Shown piece by piece: positions 8,539-18,751 of a stretch of 64,000 nucleotides of DNA (positions within the stretch are counted from its first letter, which is position 1; the number at the start of each line of letters is the position of its first letter). Below the pieces are notes generated by a model that searched no databases, had not been told where the DNA came from, and worked only from the letters and a program-made list of their open reading frames with translations. Made by a program: the position numbers and the translations under genes. The DNA is from ZC4RG30 sp963777735. Its GTDB lineage: Bacteria > Pseudomonadota > Gammaproteobacteria > Steroidobacterales > Steroidobacteraceae. The DNA lies in the NCBI GenBank assembly GCA_963777735.1, contig CAVZRQ010000008.1, positions 1,178,001 to 1,242,000 of the forward strand, given 5' to 3'.

Positions 8539-9479
8539 CTATTTCTTGCGCGCCGGTCCTTTCTTCGACTTCTTCTTGAGCACGGCTGTCGACCGCGAGG
8601 GCGCGCGCCTGGCTTTTGATTTCGCCTTTGACTTCGCGACGGACTTCCGCTTCGGCTTGGCTTTCGCCTTTGCCTTGGTCTTGGTCTTGGTCTTGGCTTT
8701 GGCCTTCGGCTTGGCCTTAGCTTTGGCCTTAGGCTTGGTCTTTGCCTTGGCCTTGGGCTTTGCCTTGGCCTTGGGCTTTGCCTTGGTCTTTGTCTTCGAC
8801 TTCGACTTGCTTGCAGGCTTCGGTGCGGCAGCCGTCAGCACATGCACCAGCAATGCCGTAATGGCATCGATATCGCCCTGGGCATCAATGGACTGCAGCA
8901 GGCCCTGCTTCGTGTAGTACTTGATCAGCGGGCGGGTCTGCGACTCATACACCTTGAGCCGTTCCACCACCGTGGCCTCGTTGTCGTCCGGCCGCTGGAA
9001 CAGCGCCGGATTGCCAACGCAGGACGGGCATACCAGCGATGCGCCCACCGGCATGGAATAGATGTTGAACACGCGACCGCAGTTCTGGCAGCTGCGGCGA
9101 CCCGCGATGCGCCGCGTGAGCTCGGCGTAGGGCACTTCCATCTGCACCACGGCAGTCAGCGGCTTGCCGACCTGCTGCAGCATCACGTCCAGCGCTTCGG
9201 CCTGCACGAATGTTGCGCGGGAAGCCATCGAGGATGTAAGCCCTTGGCGGCATCGCCCTCTGCCAGGCGCTCGCGGATCATGCCCAGCACGATGCTGTCG
9301 TCCACCAGCTTGCCGGCCTGCATGGCGTCTTTCGCCGCCAGGCCGAGCGGGGTGCCGCGCTTCACGGCCGAGCGCAGCAGGTCGCCCGTGGAAATCTGCG
9401 GAATGCCAAAGCGCTGCACGAGGCGCTGTGATTGGGTGCCTTTGCCGGAGCCGGGAGCTCCCAGAAGAACAATGCGCAT
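8539..9479 (-). CDS. adk: Adenylate kinase with zinc-type LID and lysine-rich C-terminal tail, two frameshifts
   Basis: Interconverts AMP + ATP and 2 ADP. The core has the P-loop GAPGSGKGTQ (residues 7-16), AMP-site STGDLLR and LDGFPRN. The LID holds C-x2-C-x16-C-x2-C, the zinc-binding form known from Bacillus Adk rather than the zinc-free LID of E. coli. After about 215 normal residues follows a tail of roughly 97 residues made almost only of Lys, Ala, Pro, Thr and Ser, repeating KAKPKAK-like units and ending KKSKKGPARKK, like histone H1. Two single-base insertions near 9239 and 9213 break the frame; corrected length is about 312. ATG at 9479. Divergent from the PPi-phosphofructokinase gene. 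Confidence 0.9.
8660..8815 (-). repeat. Degenerate tandem repeats encoding the Adk lysine-rich tail
   Basis: A run of 6-base steps such as TTGGCC, TTGGTC and TTTGCC (on +) encodes alternating Lys-Ala, Lys-Thr and Lys-Pro. It includes a perfect 18-base tandem duplication at 8741-8758 and 8759-8776, and a partial third copy after it. All units are multiples of three, so length changes would keep the frame. Such tracts vary in copy number and are hard to assemble. Confidence 0.8.
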
Positions 9480-9497
9480 GAGACCTGTCACAAGTCG

Positions 9498-9527
9498 TTG
9501 AACGTCGGGGCACAGTACCGATACGCT
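9498..9527 (+). promoter_or_regulatory. Possible promoter of the PPi-phosphofructokinase gene
   Basis: TTGAAC at 9498-9503 and TACGCT at 9522-9527 are separated by 18 bases, inside the 89-base spacer between divergent adk and pfp. The -35 is good and the -10 is weak. A GGAG ribosome-binding site follows just before the ATG at 9569. Confidence 0.3.
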
Positions 9528-9568
9528 CACGCGCGGTCAAACACCCCACCGACAGAGCCGGAGCGCAT

Positions 9569-10848
9569 ATGAGCAAAATCACTTCCAGGCCCCGCAATGC
9601 CTTTTATGCCCAGTCGGGTGGTGTGACGGCGGTGATCAATGCCTCGGCAGCGGGGGTAATCGATGCGGCGCGCAAGCATCGCCGGCACATCGGCAAGGTT
9701 TACGCAGGCCGCGACGGCATCGTGGGCGGGCTCACTGAAGACCTGATCGACGTCGGCGCTGAATCCGCTGCCACGATCAAGGGTCTGCGGCACACCCCCG
9801 CCGGCGCATTCGGTTCGGCCCGTTTCAAACTCAAGGGCCTGGAACAGAACCGCGCCGAATACGAGCGCCTGATCGAAGTATTCAAGGCCCACGACATCGG
9901 CTACTTCTTCTACAACGGTGGCAACGACTCGATGGACACCGCACTGAAGGTGTCGCAGATCGGTTCGGCGCTGGGCTACCCCATCACCTGCATCGGCATT
10001 CCCAAGACCGTCGACAACGACCTGCCGCTCACGGACTGCTGCCCCGGGTTTCGGCTCGGTGGCCAAGTACATCGCGGTCTCCACCCGCGAAGCTGCGCTC
10101 GACGTGGCCTCGATGGCGCGCACCTCCACGAAGGTATTCGTGCTGGAAGTGATGGGCCGGCACGCCGGCTGGATCGCCGCGGCGGGCGGCCTGGCGGGAG
10201 AAAAGGCCGGCGATGCGCCGCACATCATCCTGTTTCCGGAAATCGCCTTCGATCAGGAAGCCTTCCTCGCCAAGGTGAAGCTCAGCGTCGACGCAACACG
10301 GCTACTGCGTGATCGTGGTGTCGGAGGGCACGAAATATCCCGATGGGCGGTTTCTGGCCGAGGCCGGCACCCGCGATGCCTTCGGCCATGCACAGCTCGG
10401 CGGCGTCGGGCCGGTGATCGCCAGCATGGTGAAGGATCAGCTCGGCTACAAATACCACTGGGCCGTGGCCGACTACCTGCAGCGTGCCGCGCGCCACATC
10501 GCCTCGAAGACCGACGTGGACCAGGCCTATGCCGTGGGCAAGGCCGCCGTTGAATACGCGGTGAAGGGCATGAACGCGGTCATGCCGGCCATCATCCGCA
10601 AGTCGTCGAAGCCCTATCGCTGGAAGATCGAACCCGTGCCGCTCTCTGCGGTGGCCAATGTCGAGAAGAAAGTGCCGCGGAATTTCATCACCGCCGACGG
10701 CTTTGGCATCACCGCCGCCTGCCGGCGGTACCTCTCGCCCCTGATTGCCGGCGAGGACTACCCCCCCTACCGCAACGGCCTCCCCGACTATGTAAAGATC
10801 AAGGGCAAGGCCGTGAAACGCCGGCTCAAGACCACCTACAAGCTATAA
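9569..10848 (+). CDS. pfp: Pyrophosphate-dependent 6-phosphofructokinase, two frameshifts
   Basis: Phosphorylates fructose 6-phosphate with PPi instead of ATP, reversibly. The PPi type is read from the GGND motif (FFYNGGNDSMDT, about residue 112-121), where ATP enzymes have GGDG, and from PKTVDNDLP (about 143-151), where ATP enzymes have PGTIDND-like sequence. VLEVMGRHAGWIA is the substrate-binding helix. Two frame changes, an extra C in a C-run near 10044 and an extra base near 10298, split the gene; corrected length is about 425 residues, normal for this clade. ATG at 9569 follows a GGAG. It lies between adk and hppA, which recycles or makes PPi. Confidence 0.93.
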
Positions 10849-10903
10849 CCCCGGGCCCTCGAATGCCCTCTGCGGCGATCCCGCCGGGCCACTCTGGCCT
10901 TTC

Positions 10904-10912
10904 TGATATATT
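10904..10912 (+). promoter_or_regulatory. Extended -10 promoter candidate of hppA
   Basis: TG-A-TATATT fits the extended -10 consensus, which can act without a good -35; none is visible 17 bases upstream. It would give a leader of about 75 bases before the hppA ATG at 10996, which has GGAG 7 bases upstream. Confidence 0.4.
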
Positions 10913-10995
10913 CCGCCCGCGCGGGTTGGGGGGATTCGTCTCTCCGGGGGCCCGCAGCACTTCCATTACAAGACCAGAAATTGTGGAGATTTCCG

Positions 10996-13058
<2,063 letters not shown>

Positions 13059-13084
13059 CCAAGCGGTTACATTGTTGATCCTGG

Positions 13085-13112
13085 AAAAGCCCGGCACTGC
13101 CGGGCTTTTTTC
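13085..13112 (+). terminator. Intrinsic terminator after hppA
   Basis: AAGCCCGGC-act-GCCGGGCTT is a strong GC-rich stem with a three-base loop followed by a T-run (TTTTTT). It lies 27 bases after the hppA stop and separates it from chrA. Confidence 0.9.
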
Positions 13113-13132
13113 TGCCCGCTGTTGGCACTAGT

Positions 13133-14491
13133 GTGATGAACATGCCCACCGAGCTTCACACGACACCTCGCACCGCTCCTGCAGTGCCCTTCAGCGCGGC
13201 ACTGCTGTTCTGGCTGAAGCTCGGTTTCATCAGTTTCGGCGGCCCGGCGGGGCAGATTGCCGTCATGCATCGCGAACTGGTGGATGAACGGCGCTGGATT
13301 TCCGAACGCCGGTTTCTGCATGCGCTGAACTACTGCATGATCCTGCCCGGCCCGGAGGCCCAGCAGCTCGCCACCTACATCGGCTGGCTGATGCATCGCA
13401 CCTGGGGCGGCATCGTCGCGGGTCTGCTGTTCGTGCTGCCATCGCTGGTCATCCTGATCCTGCTGTCCTGGGTGTACCTCGCCTTCGGCGATCTGCATTG
13501 GGTGGCAGGACTGTTCTACGGCATCAAACCAGCCGTCACCGCAATCGTCGTGCATGCGGCGCATCGCATCGGCACACGCGTGCTGAAGAACGCGTGGCTC
13601 TGGACCATCGCCATCACCGCATTCCTCGGCATCACAGTGCTGAACCTGCCATTTCCGCTCATCGTGTTCGGCGCTGCGCTGGCCGGATTGCTCGGCAGCC
13701 GGCTTGCTCCCGACAAGTTCCGCATTGGCACGGGCCACACGGCGATGAGCGCCAGACATCAACCCGCCGTGATCGACGACGACACTCCCCTGCCTGAGCA
13801 CGCGCGATTCCGCTGGCAGCGCCTGTTGCGCATCGCGGTGATCGGCCTGCTGCTATGGTCCATTCCGATGGCCCTGCTGGTGCTGCAGCTTGGCTGGGAC
13901 CACGTGCTGGCACAGATGGGCTGGTTCTTCACCAAGGCGGCGCTGCTCACCTTTGGCGGCGCATATGCCGTGCTGCCGTATGTTTACCAGGGCGCCGTGG
14001 AACAGCATGCATGGCTGACGCCCGAGCAGATGATCGATGGGCTGGCGCTTGGCGAGACCACTCCGGGACCACTCATCATGGTGGTCGCATTCGTGGGCTT
14101 CATCGGGGGCTATGCCAAGGCCTGGCTGGGAGCGCAGAGCCTGTTCCTGGCCGGCGCCCTGGCTGCCATCGTGGCCACCTGGTTCACTTTCCTGCCGTCA
14201 TTCCTGTTCATCCTCGGTGGTGCGCCCCTGGTGGAATCGACCCACGGTGAAATTCGCGTAACGGCGCCGCTCACGGCCATCACCGCAGCCATTACCGGGG
14301 TAATCGCGAATCTGGCCGTCTTCTTTGCCTGGCACGTGTTCTGGCCAGATGGCGTTCAGGGGGCCATCGACTGGACGAGCATTGCCATTGCGTTGGCCGC
14401 TGCCGTGGCGCTGCTGCGATTCAGGCAGGGCGTTCTGCCGGTAATACTTGCCTGCGCACTGATCGGGCTCGCACTTCGGTTGGGAACTTGA
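13133..14491 (+). CDS. chrA: Chromate transporter, ChrA family
   Basis: Two-domain CHR-family membrane protein of 452 residues, the usual length of full-size ChrA, which exports chromate from the cytoplasm. Each half begins with the family signature: LKLGFISFGGPAGQIAVMH with PGPEAQQLATYIGW in the first half, and FTKAALLTFGGAYAVLPYV with GLALGETTPGPLIMVVAFVGF in the second. About ten to twelve hydrophobic segments. Starts at 13133 (GTG), 13136 or 13142 (ATG) are possible; no clear ribosome-binding site decides. It leads the metal-handling block and stands 66 bases before copC, whose promoter overlaps its last codons. Confidence 0.9.
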   Translation: MMNMPTELHTTPRTAPAVPFSAALLFWLKLGFISFGGPAGQIAVMHRELVDERRWISERRFLHALNYCMILPGPEAQQLATYIGWLMHRTWGGIVAGLLFVLPSLVILILLSWVYLAFGDLHWVAGLFYGIKPAVTAIVVHAAHRIGTRVLKNAWLWTIAITAFLGITVLNLPFPLIVFGAALAGLLGSRLAPDKFRIGTGHTAMSARHQPAVIDDDTPLPEHARFRWQRLLRIAVIGLLLWSIPMALLVLQLGWDHVLAQMGWFFTKAALLTFGGAYAVLPYVYQGAVEQHAWLTPEQMIDGLALGETTPGPLIMVVAFVGFIGGYAKAWLGAQSLFLAGALAAIVATWFTFLPSFLFILGGAPLVESTHGEIRVTAPLTAITAAITGVIANLAVFFAWHVFWPDGVQGAIDWTSIAIALAAAVALLRFRQGVLPVILACALIGLALRLGT

Positions 14492-14519
14492 CTCCGGACC
14501 CCTGTCCAGACCGCATACT
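14488..14519 (+). promoter_or_regulatory. MerR-type promoter/operator of copC
   Basis: TTGACT (14488-14493) and CATACT (14514-14519) are 20 bases apart, the overlong spacer typical of MerR-family promoters. Between them lies the imperfect dyad TCCGGAC-CCCT-GTCCAGA (7-base arms, one mismatch). The same layout and most bases recur before the copper ATPase at 15873-15904, so both are likely bound by one CueR-like activator, which is not in the window. Confidence 0.6.
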
Positions 14520-14557
14520 TGCGGGAACGAAAGGCCGTACTCGGCAAGGAGCAGTTC

Positions 14558-14986
14558 ATGATCCGATCCAGCTGGTTGATGGGCGCCGCCATGCTCGGCT
14601 GCGCAGCGCTCGCGCAGGCACACACGCACGTAGAACAGACCATGCCCGCCGAGGGCAGCACGGTACAGTCGCCGAAGCAACTGATGTTCACCTTCTCCGA
14701 AGCAGCACGGCTGACATCCCTGAGCATCCAGCGTGAAGGAGAGGCGGAGAAGAAACTTGCACCGCTCCCGACTGCTGCGGCAGCGCGTGTGACGGTGGAA
14801 GCGCCGCCACTGGCGAACGGCAAATACACCGTCACCTGGCGTGCCATGGGCAAGGACGAGCACATCGTCAGCGGGAGCCTGCATTTTACCGTCTCGGACA
14901 AGACGGCCGCCGCAACCTCGATGCCGAAACCGGTGGCACCTGCCAGCGCCGTGACCGAAAAGGCAGCGCACCAGCACCAGCACTAG
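14558..14986 (+). CDS. copC: CopC-family periplasmic copper-binding protein
   Basis: A 142-residue exported protein with an N-terminal signal peptide (hydrophobic core to about residue 22, ending ALAQA) followed by a CopC domain. In CopC the Cu(II) site uses the new N-terminal histidine plus a D-x-H motif. Here the mature protein would start HTHVEQTMPA and has KDEHIVSG, so the Cu(II) site looks intact; the methionine-rich Cu(I) site of classical CopC is not seen. The C-terminus ends in HQHQH, a possible extra metal site. ATG at 14558 has AAGGA 7 bases upstream. It is followed after 15 bases by copD, its usual partner. Confidence 0.88.
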   Translation: MIRSSWLMGAAMLGCAALAQAHTHVEQTMPAEGSTVQSPKQLMFTFSEAARLTSLSIQREGEAEKKLAPLPTAAAARVTVEAPPLANGKYTVTWRAMGKDEHIVSGSLHFTVSDKTAAATSMPKPVAPASAVTEKAAHQHQH

Positions 14987-15001
14987 CAGCAGCACCAGCC
15001 A

Positions 15002-15862
15002 GTGAGCGTCGACGCAATCGCGGTGGTACTGCGCGCGCTGGGTTTTGTCGCGCTGTTCCAGGCTGCAGGCGTGGCGATTTTTGTTGCCGGCTTCACGGCG
15101 ACGCTCTCCACTACAGGCCCGGTGCTGCGCCACTTCGGCATGCAGATGGCCTGGATTGCTGCCGCTCTGCTGGTAGGGCAATTTGCGCTGGAACCCGTTC
15201 GCATGGCTGGTGCCTGGACGGGATTCCTGGATGAATCCCTGCGATCCCTTGCTCTGCAGTCCTCATCGGCCCTGGCCGGCGCATGGAAACTCACCGGCCT
15301 CATCTTCATCTTCTCCGGACTGAAAAGCCCGCATCGTCACGCTCCCCGGCTCGCACTGCTCGGCGTACTGCTCGCACTTTCCGGATTCCTCGCCACCGGC
15401 CACACCGCCGCGCACCCGTTGCGCGCCCTGCTGGCCCCGCTGCTGCTGCTGCATCTCGTGGTACTGGCCTTCTGGGTCGGCGCATTGTTGCCGCTGTGGC
15501 AGATCACCCTGCGTGAACCCGCCATCGTCGCCGGAAGAATCGTCGCGCGTTTCTCGGCGCTGGCGGTATGGCTGGTCCCGGTCTTGTTCGTCGCTGGCGC
15601 AACGATGGCCGCAATGCTGCTGCCTGGCGTCGCCGCACTGCAAGGCAGCTATGGCAGGTTGCTGCTGGCCAAGATCTGCCTGTTCGCCCTGCTGATGGGG
15701 CTCGCTGCAATGAACAAATGGCGATTCGGTCCGGCCATCGCACAGGGCGATGCCAGGGCGGGCCGTGCCTTCCGAGCGGCCCTGGCGCTGGAAGCCGTGC
15801 TGCTTGCGACCGCCTTCTCCGCCACGGCAGCGCTGACCCTCCTTTACTCACCAGATCACTGA
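15002..15862 (+). CDS. copD: CopD-family copper resistance/uptake membrane protein
   Basis: A 286-residue inner-membrane protein with about eight hydrophobic segments, matching the CopD family. CopD works with CopC to move copper across the inner membrane. Conserved His-containing segments such as TGHTAAHPLRALLAPLLLLHLVVLAFWVGALLPLW mark the family, summarised here by the key motifs TGHTAAHP and AFWVGALLPL. The start is GTG at 15002, 15 bases after copC; the preceding sequence encodes only the His-rich copC tail. It probably shares the copC transcript, since a separate promoter reappears before copA. Confidence 0.85.
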   Translation: MSVDAIAVVLRALGFVALFQAAGVAIFVAGFTATLSTTGPVLRHFGMQMAWIAAALLVGQFALEPVRMAGAWTGFLDESLRSLALQSSSALAGAWKLTGLIFIFSGLKSPHRHAPRLALLGVLLALSGFLATGHTAAHPLRALLAPLLLLHLVVLAFWVGALLPLWQITLREPAIVAGRIVARFSALAVWLVPVLFVAGATMAAMLLPGVAALQGSYGRLLLAKICLFALLMGLAAMNKWRFGPAIAQGDARAGRAFRAALALEAVLLATAFSATAALTLLYSPDH

Positions 15863-15872
15863 ACGCTGTCTC

Positions 15873-15904
15873 TTCACTCTGGACCACGGTCCATACTCCA
15901 GAAT
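15873..15904 (+). promoter_or_regulatory. MerR-type promoter/operator of the copper ATPase gene
   Basis: TTCACT (15873-15878) and CAGAAT (15899-15904) are 20 bases apart. A perfect palindrome TGGACC-AC-GGTCCA (15880-15893) fills the spacer. Its first 21 bases match the copC promoter at 17 to 18 positions with the same -35 to -10 distance. A CueR-like MerR regulator, which untwists long-spacer promoters when Cu(I) binds, is the likely activator. Confidence 0.62.
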
Positions 15905-15996
15905 CTCACCGGCAGCATGGAGGAGGACCCGGAATCCCCGGGGATTGGTCGCACCGCCGATTGCCCGATTCTCAAAGCCCTCGGAGCGGAGGAATC

Positions 15997-18252
15997 ATGA
16001 CCGACCACATGCACCACACACCCGCAACCGCGCCCGCGCCAACTCCCGATCACGCAGAACCTCCCATGAAGTCCTGCTGTGCACACCAGCACCACGCTGC
16101 AACGCGCCCGCCCGCCCCGGCAGGCTCGGAGGCCAGCGCTGCCGGAGTGACCTACACCTGCCCGATGCATCCGGAGATCCGGCAGACCGGACCTGGCAGC
16201 TGTCCGGTCTGCGGCATGGCGCTGGAGCCATTGATGCCCACCGCCGTCAGCGACGACACCGAGTTGAAGGCGGTCCGCCGCAAGTTCTGGCTGGCAGCCG
16301 GACTGACACTGCCCATCATGGCCACCATGCTGCCGCATCTGCTGCAGATCCACCTGTCGCACGATGTCGCCCGCGTCCTGCGTGGCGTGGAGCTGCTGCT
16401 CAGTGCGCCGGTAGTCACGTGGATTGCAGCCGACTATTACCGGCGCGGCTGGATGGGCGTGACCAACCGCTCCCCCAACATGTACACGCTGATCGGACTG
16501 GGTGTGGCGGTGGCCTGGCTGTTCAGTCTGGTGGCCACCTTTGCTCCCGGGCTGTTCCCGGCACAGATGCGCGATACGCACGGCATGGTGGGCGTGTATT
16601 TCGAAGTTTCTGCAGCCATCGTGACGCTGGTCCTGCTGGGTGAGTGGCTCGAACTTGCGGCGCGCGGTCGCACCAGCGCTGCCATCCGCCAACTGCTGGA
16701 TCTTGCGCCGCGCACCGCCCGGCGCCTGCGGGCCGATGGAATCGATGAAGACGTGCCGGTGGATCAGCTGCTGATCGGTGATCGCGTGCGCGTGCGCCCC
16801 GGCGAGAAGGTCCCGGTGGACGGCCGCGTGCTCGAAGGTCACTCCACGGTGGATGAGTCCATGCTCACCGGCGAACCACTGCCAGTCGATAAACACGCCG
16901 GCGATCGTGTGGTTGGCGCCACGCTCAACCAGACCGGTGCCCTGCTGGTGGAGGCCGATCGCATCGGTGCAGACAGCCTGCTCGCGCAGATCGTGGCACT
17001 GGTGGCACAGTCGCAGCGCTCCCGTGCGCCGTCCCAGCGGCTCGCAGACCAGGTTTCCGCCTGGTTCGTGCCGGCCGTCATTCTCACCGCCATGCTGGCG
17101 TTCATCCTGTGGTGGATCATCGGGCCAGAACCGCGCCTGGCCTATGCCCTGGTGAGCGCCGTCTCGGTGCTGATCATCGCCTGCCCCTGCGCACTGGGAC
17201 TTGCCACCCCCATCTCGATCATGGTGGCCAGCGGCCGCGGCGCGCAGCTCGGCGTGCTGTTCCGCGATGCCAGTGCCATCGAGGCTATGCGCAACATCGA
17301 CACGCTGGTGGTGGACAAGACCGGCACGCTGACGCTGGGCAAACCGGTGCTGGATCAGGTCATCGCTGCGGCAGGCCAGAGCGAAGCAGGCGTTCTCGCG
17401 CTGGCTGCAGGCCTCGAGCAGTCGAGCGAGCATCCGCTTGCGAGGGCCATCGTCGCAGGCGCTGCTGCTCGCTCTGTGTCGCCCCTCCCCATTACCGACT
17501 TCCAGTCTCTGACAGGGCTCGGCGTGCAGGGTCAGAACGGTGGTCAGCGTATCTCGCTGGGCAATCGCCTGCTGATGCAGGAGGTCGGAGCGGTGGTCGA
17601 CGCGGTTGAATCGCAGGCCGAAGTCTTGCGCGCAGAAGGACGCACCGTGATGTACCTCGCTGTCGAAGGCACTTTGGCCGGGGCGATTGCAGTGGGCGAT
17701 CAGATCAAGCCCGGGACCCCCGCTGCCCTCGATGCCCTGCGGGCCGATGGTCTGACCATCGTGATGCTCACCGGTGATGCCCGCGCCACGGCGGAAGCGG
17801 TTGGCAAGACTTTACATATCGAAGTGATCCACGCCGAGGTACAGCCCGCAGACAAGGCCGCGATCATCGCGAAGCTCCAGCAGGAGGGGCGGCGCGTTGC
17901 CATGGCTGGCGACGGCATCAACGACGCACCGGCACTCGCCCGGGCCGATGTCGGCATCGCCATGGGTACCGGCACCGACATCGCGATGGAAAGCGCACAG
18001 GTCACGCTGGTGAAAGGCGACCTGCATGGCATCGTGCGAGCGCGGCATTTGAGCCGGGCTACCGTGCGCAATATCCGCCAGAACCTGGCCTTTGCATTCG
18101 GCTACAACGCGATCGGCATACCCATCGCGGCCGGCGCGCTGTATCCCGCGTTCGGGCTGCTGCTCAGCCCGTTCATCGGGGCGATTGCCATGAGCCTGTC
18201 TTCGGTTTCGGTCATCAGCAATGCACTGCGGCTGCGTCGAACCGCCCTCTGA
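15997..18252 (+). CDS. copA: Cu(I)-exporting P1B-type ATPase
   Basis: Pumps Cu(I) out of the cytoplasm using ATP. In order over 751 residues: a His/Cys-rich N-terminus (MHHTP, CCAHQHH), a heavy-metal-binding domain with CPMHPEI and CPVCGM (about 50-73) in place of the common GMTCxxC domain, membrane helices, the actuator TGEP motif, the ion site CPC in ACPCALGLATP, phosphorylation site DKTGTLT, SSEHPLARAI (SEHP loop), GDGINDAPAL hinge, then GYNAIGIP and MSLSSVSVISNALRLR with the Cu(I)-type YN and MxxSS ligands. ATG at 15997 is preceded by a perfect GGAGG; the frame is open to 15568 but that part overlaps copD. Confidence 0.95.
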   Translation: MTDHMHHTPATAPAPTPDHAEPPMKSCCAHQHHAATRPPAPAGSEASAAGVTYTCPMHPEIRQTGPGSCPVCGMALEPLMPTAVSDDTELKAVRRKFWLAAGLTLPIMATMLPHLLQIHLSHDVARVLRGVELLLSAPVVTWIAADYYRRGWMGVTNRSPNMYTLIGLGVAVAWLFSLVATFAPGLFPAQMRDTHGMVGVYFEVSAAIVTLVLLGEWLELAARGRTSAAIRQLLDLAPRTARRLRADGIDEDVPVDQLLIGDRVRVRPGEKVPVDGRVLEGHSTVDESMLTGEPLPVDKHAGDRVVGATLNQTGALLVEADRIGADSLLAQIVALVAQSQRSRAPSQRLADQVSAWFVPAVILTAMLAFILWWIIGPEPRLAYALVSAVSVLIIACPCALGLATPISIMVASGRGAQLGVLFRDASAIEAMRNIDTLVVDKTGTLTLGKPVLDQVIAAAGQSEAGVLALAAGLEQSSEHPLARAIVAGAAARSVSPLPITDFQSLTGLGVQGQNGGQRISLGNRLLMQEVGAVVDAVESQAEVLRAEGRTVMYLAVEGTLAGAIAVGDQIKPGTPAALDALRADGLTIVMLTGDARATAEAVGKTLHIEVIHAEVQPADKAAIIAKLQQEGRRVAMAGDGINDAPALARADVGIAMGTGTDIAMESAQVTLVKGDLHGIVRARHLSRATVRNIRQNLAFAFGYNAIGIPIAAGALYPAFGLLLSPFIGAIAMSLSSVSVISNALRLRRTAL

Positions 18253-18289
18253 CTATGAAAATCCTGCTGCACGGGACTAGAATGCCTGT

Positions 18290-18672
18290 GTGATCCACCG
18301 CCGCCACATGCATCTGGTCATTGCGCTGCTGCTGCCGCTGATGGTGCTGCGGGCCATGCTGCCTGCCGGATACATGCCGGTGACCGAAAACGGCGCGCTG
18401 CGCATCGCGATGTGCAGCGATGGCCTGTTTTCCGCGGCTGCCAAGCAAGGCAGCGATACAGCCGCAGGCAGCGGCGACCAGAAGTTGCCCGCGGGCTCCG
18501 GAGATTGCGTGTTTGCCAACGCGGCACCGGGCGCGCCGCCTCCTTCCGCGGGTTTCTCTGTCGTCACCATCGATTCCGATGCGGGCCGATCCTGGTGCAG
18601 GACGCGCCAACCCGTTCTGTCTCCCTCGTCCGTGTGCAGTCTGCGCGCGGACCGCCCTCCCTCTCCCTGTAA
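18290..18672 (+). CDS. DUF2946 family protein, copy 1, one frameshift
   Basis: Small exported or membrane-anchored protein of about 127 residues. The N-terminal hydrophobic stretch VIALLLPLMVLRAMLPAGYMP, then RIAMCSDG and DCVFANA, match the second copy at 19312 almost step by step. The original frame loses similarity near 18590; shifting one base gives an end SARGPPSLSL that parallels ARAPPALS in copy 2, with a stop at 18672. Without this correction the frame reads through into the PCuAC gene and looks like a 334-residue fusion. DUF2946 genes are often found among copper genes; function is unknown. Conserved Met, Cys and His suggest metal binding (inference). Confidence 0.7.
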
Positions 18673-18751
18673 GCCCCGCAGCGCAGTGCGCGCTGCTACG
18701 TGTTACCGCCCGGTCCAATGCCGGGCAACGCTTGCTCGCTGGAGACATTCC

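Noticed and set aside
8660..8815. Repeat array resembling CRISPR or a satellite
   Set aside because: Units are 6 and 18 bases, lack unique spacers and are in frame with adk, encoding its Lys-rich tail.
15568..15996. 143-codon N-terminal extension of the copper ATPase
   Set aside because: It overlaps copD in another frame and covers the MerR-type promoter; the ATG at 15997 has a perfect GGAGG.
18708..18726. Hairpin GCCCGG...CCGGGC before the PCuAC gene as terminator
   Set aside because: No T-run follows and the stem is only six bases; it is likely chance in GC-rich DNA.
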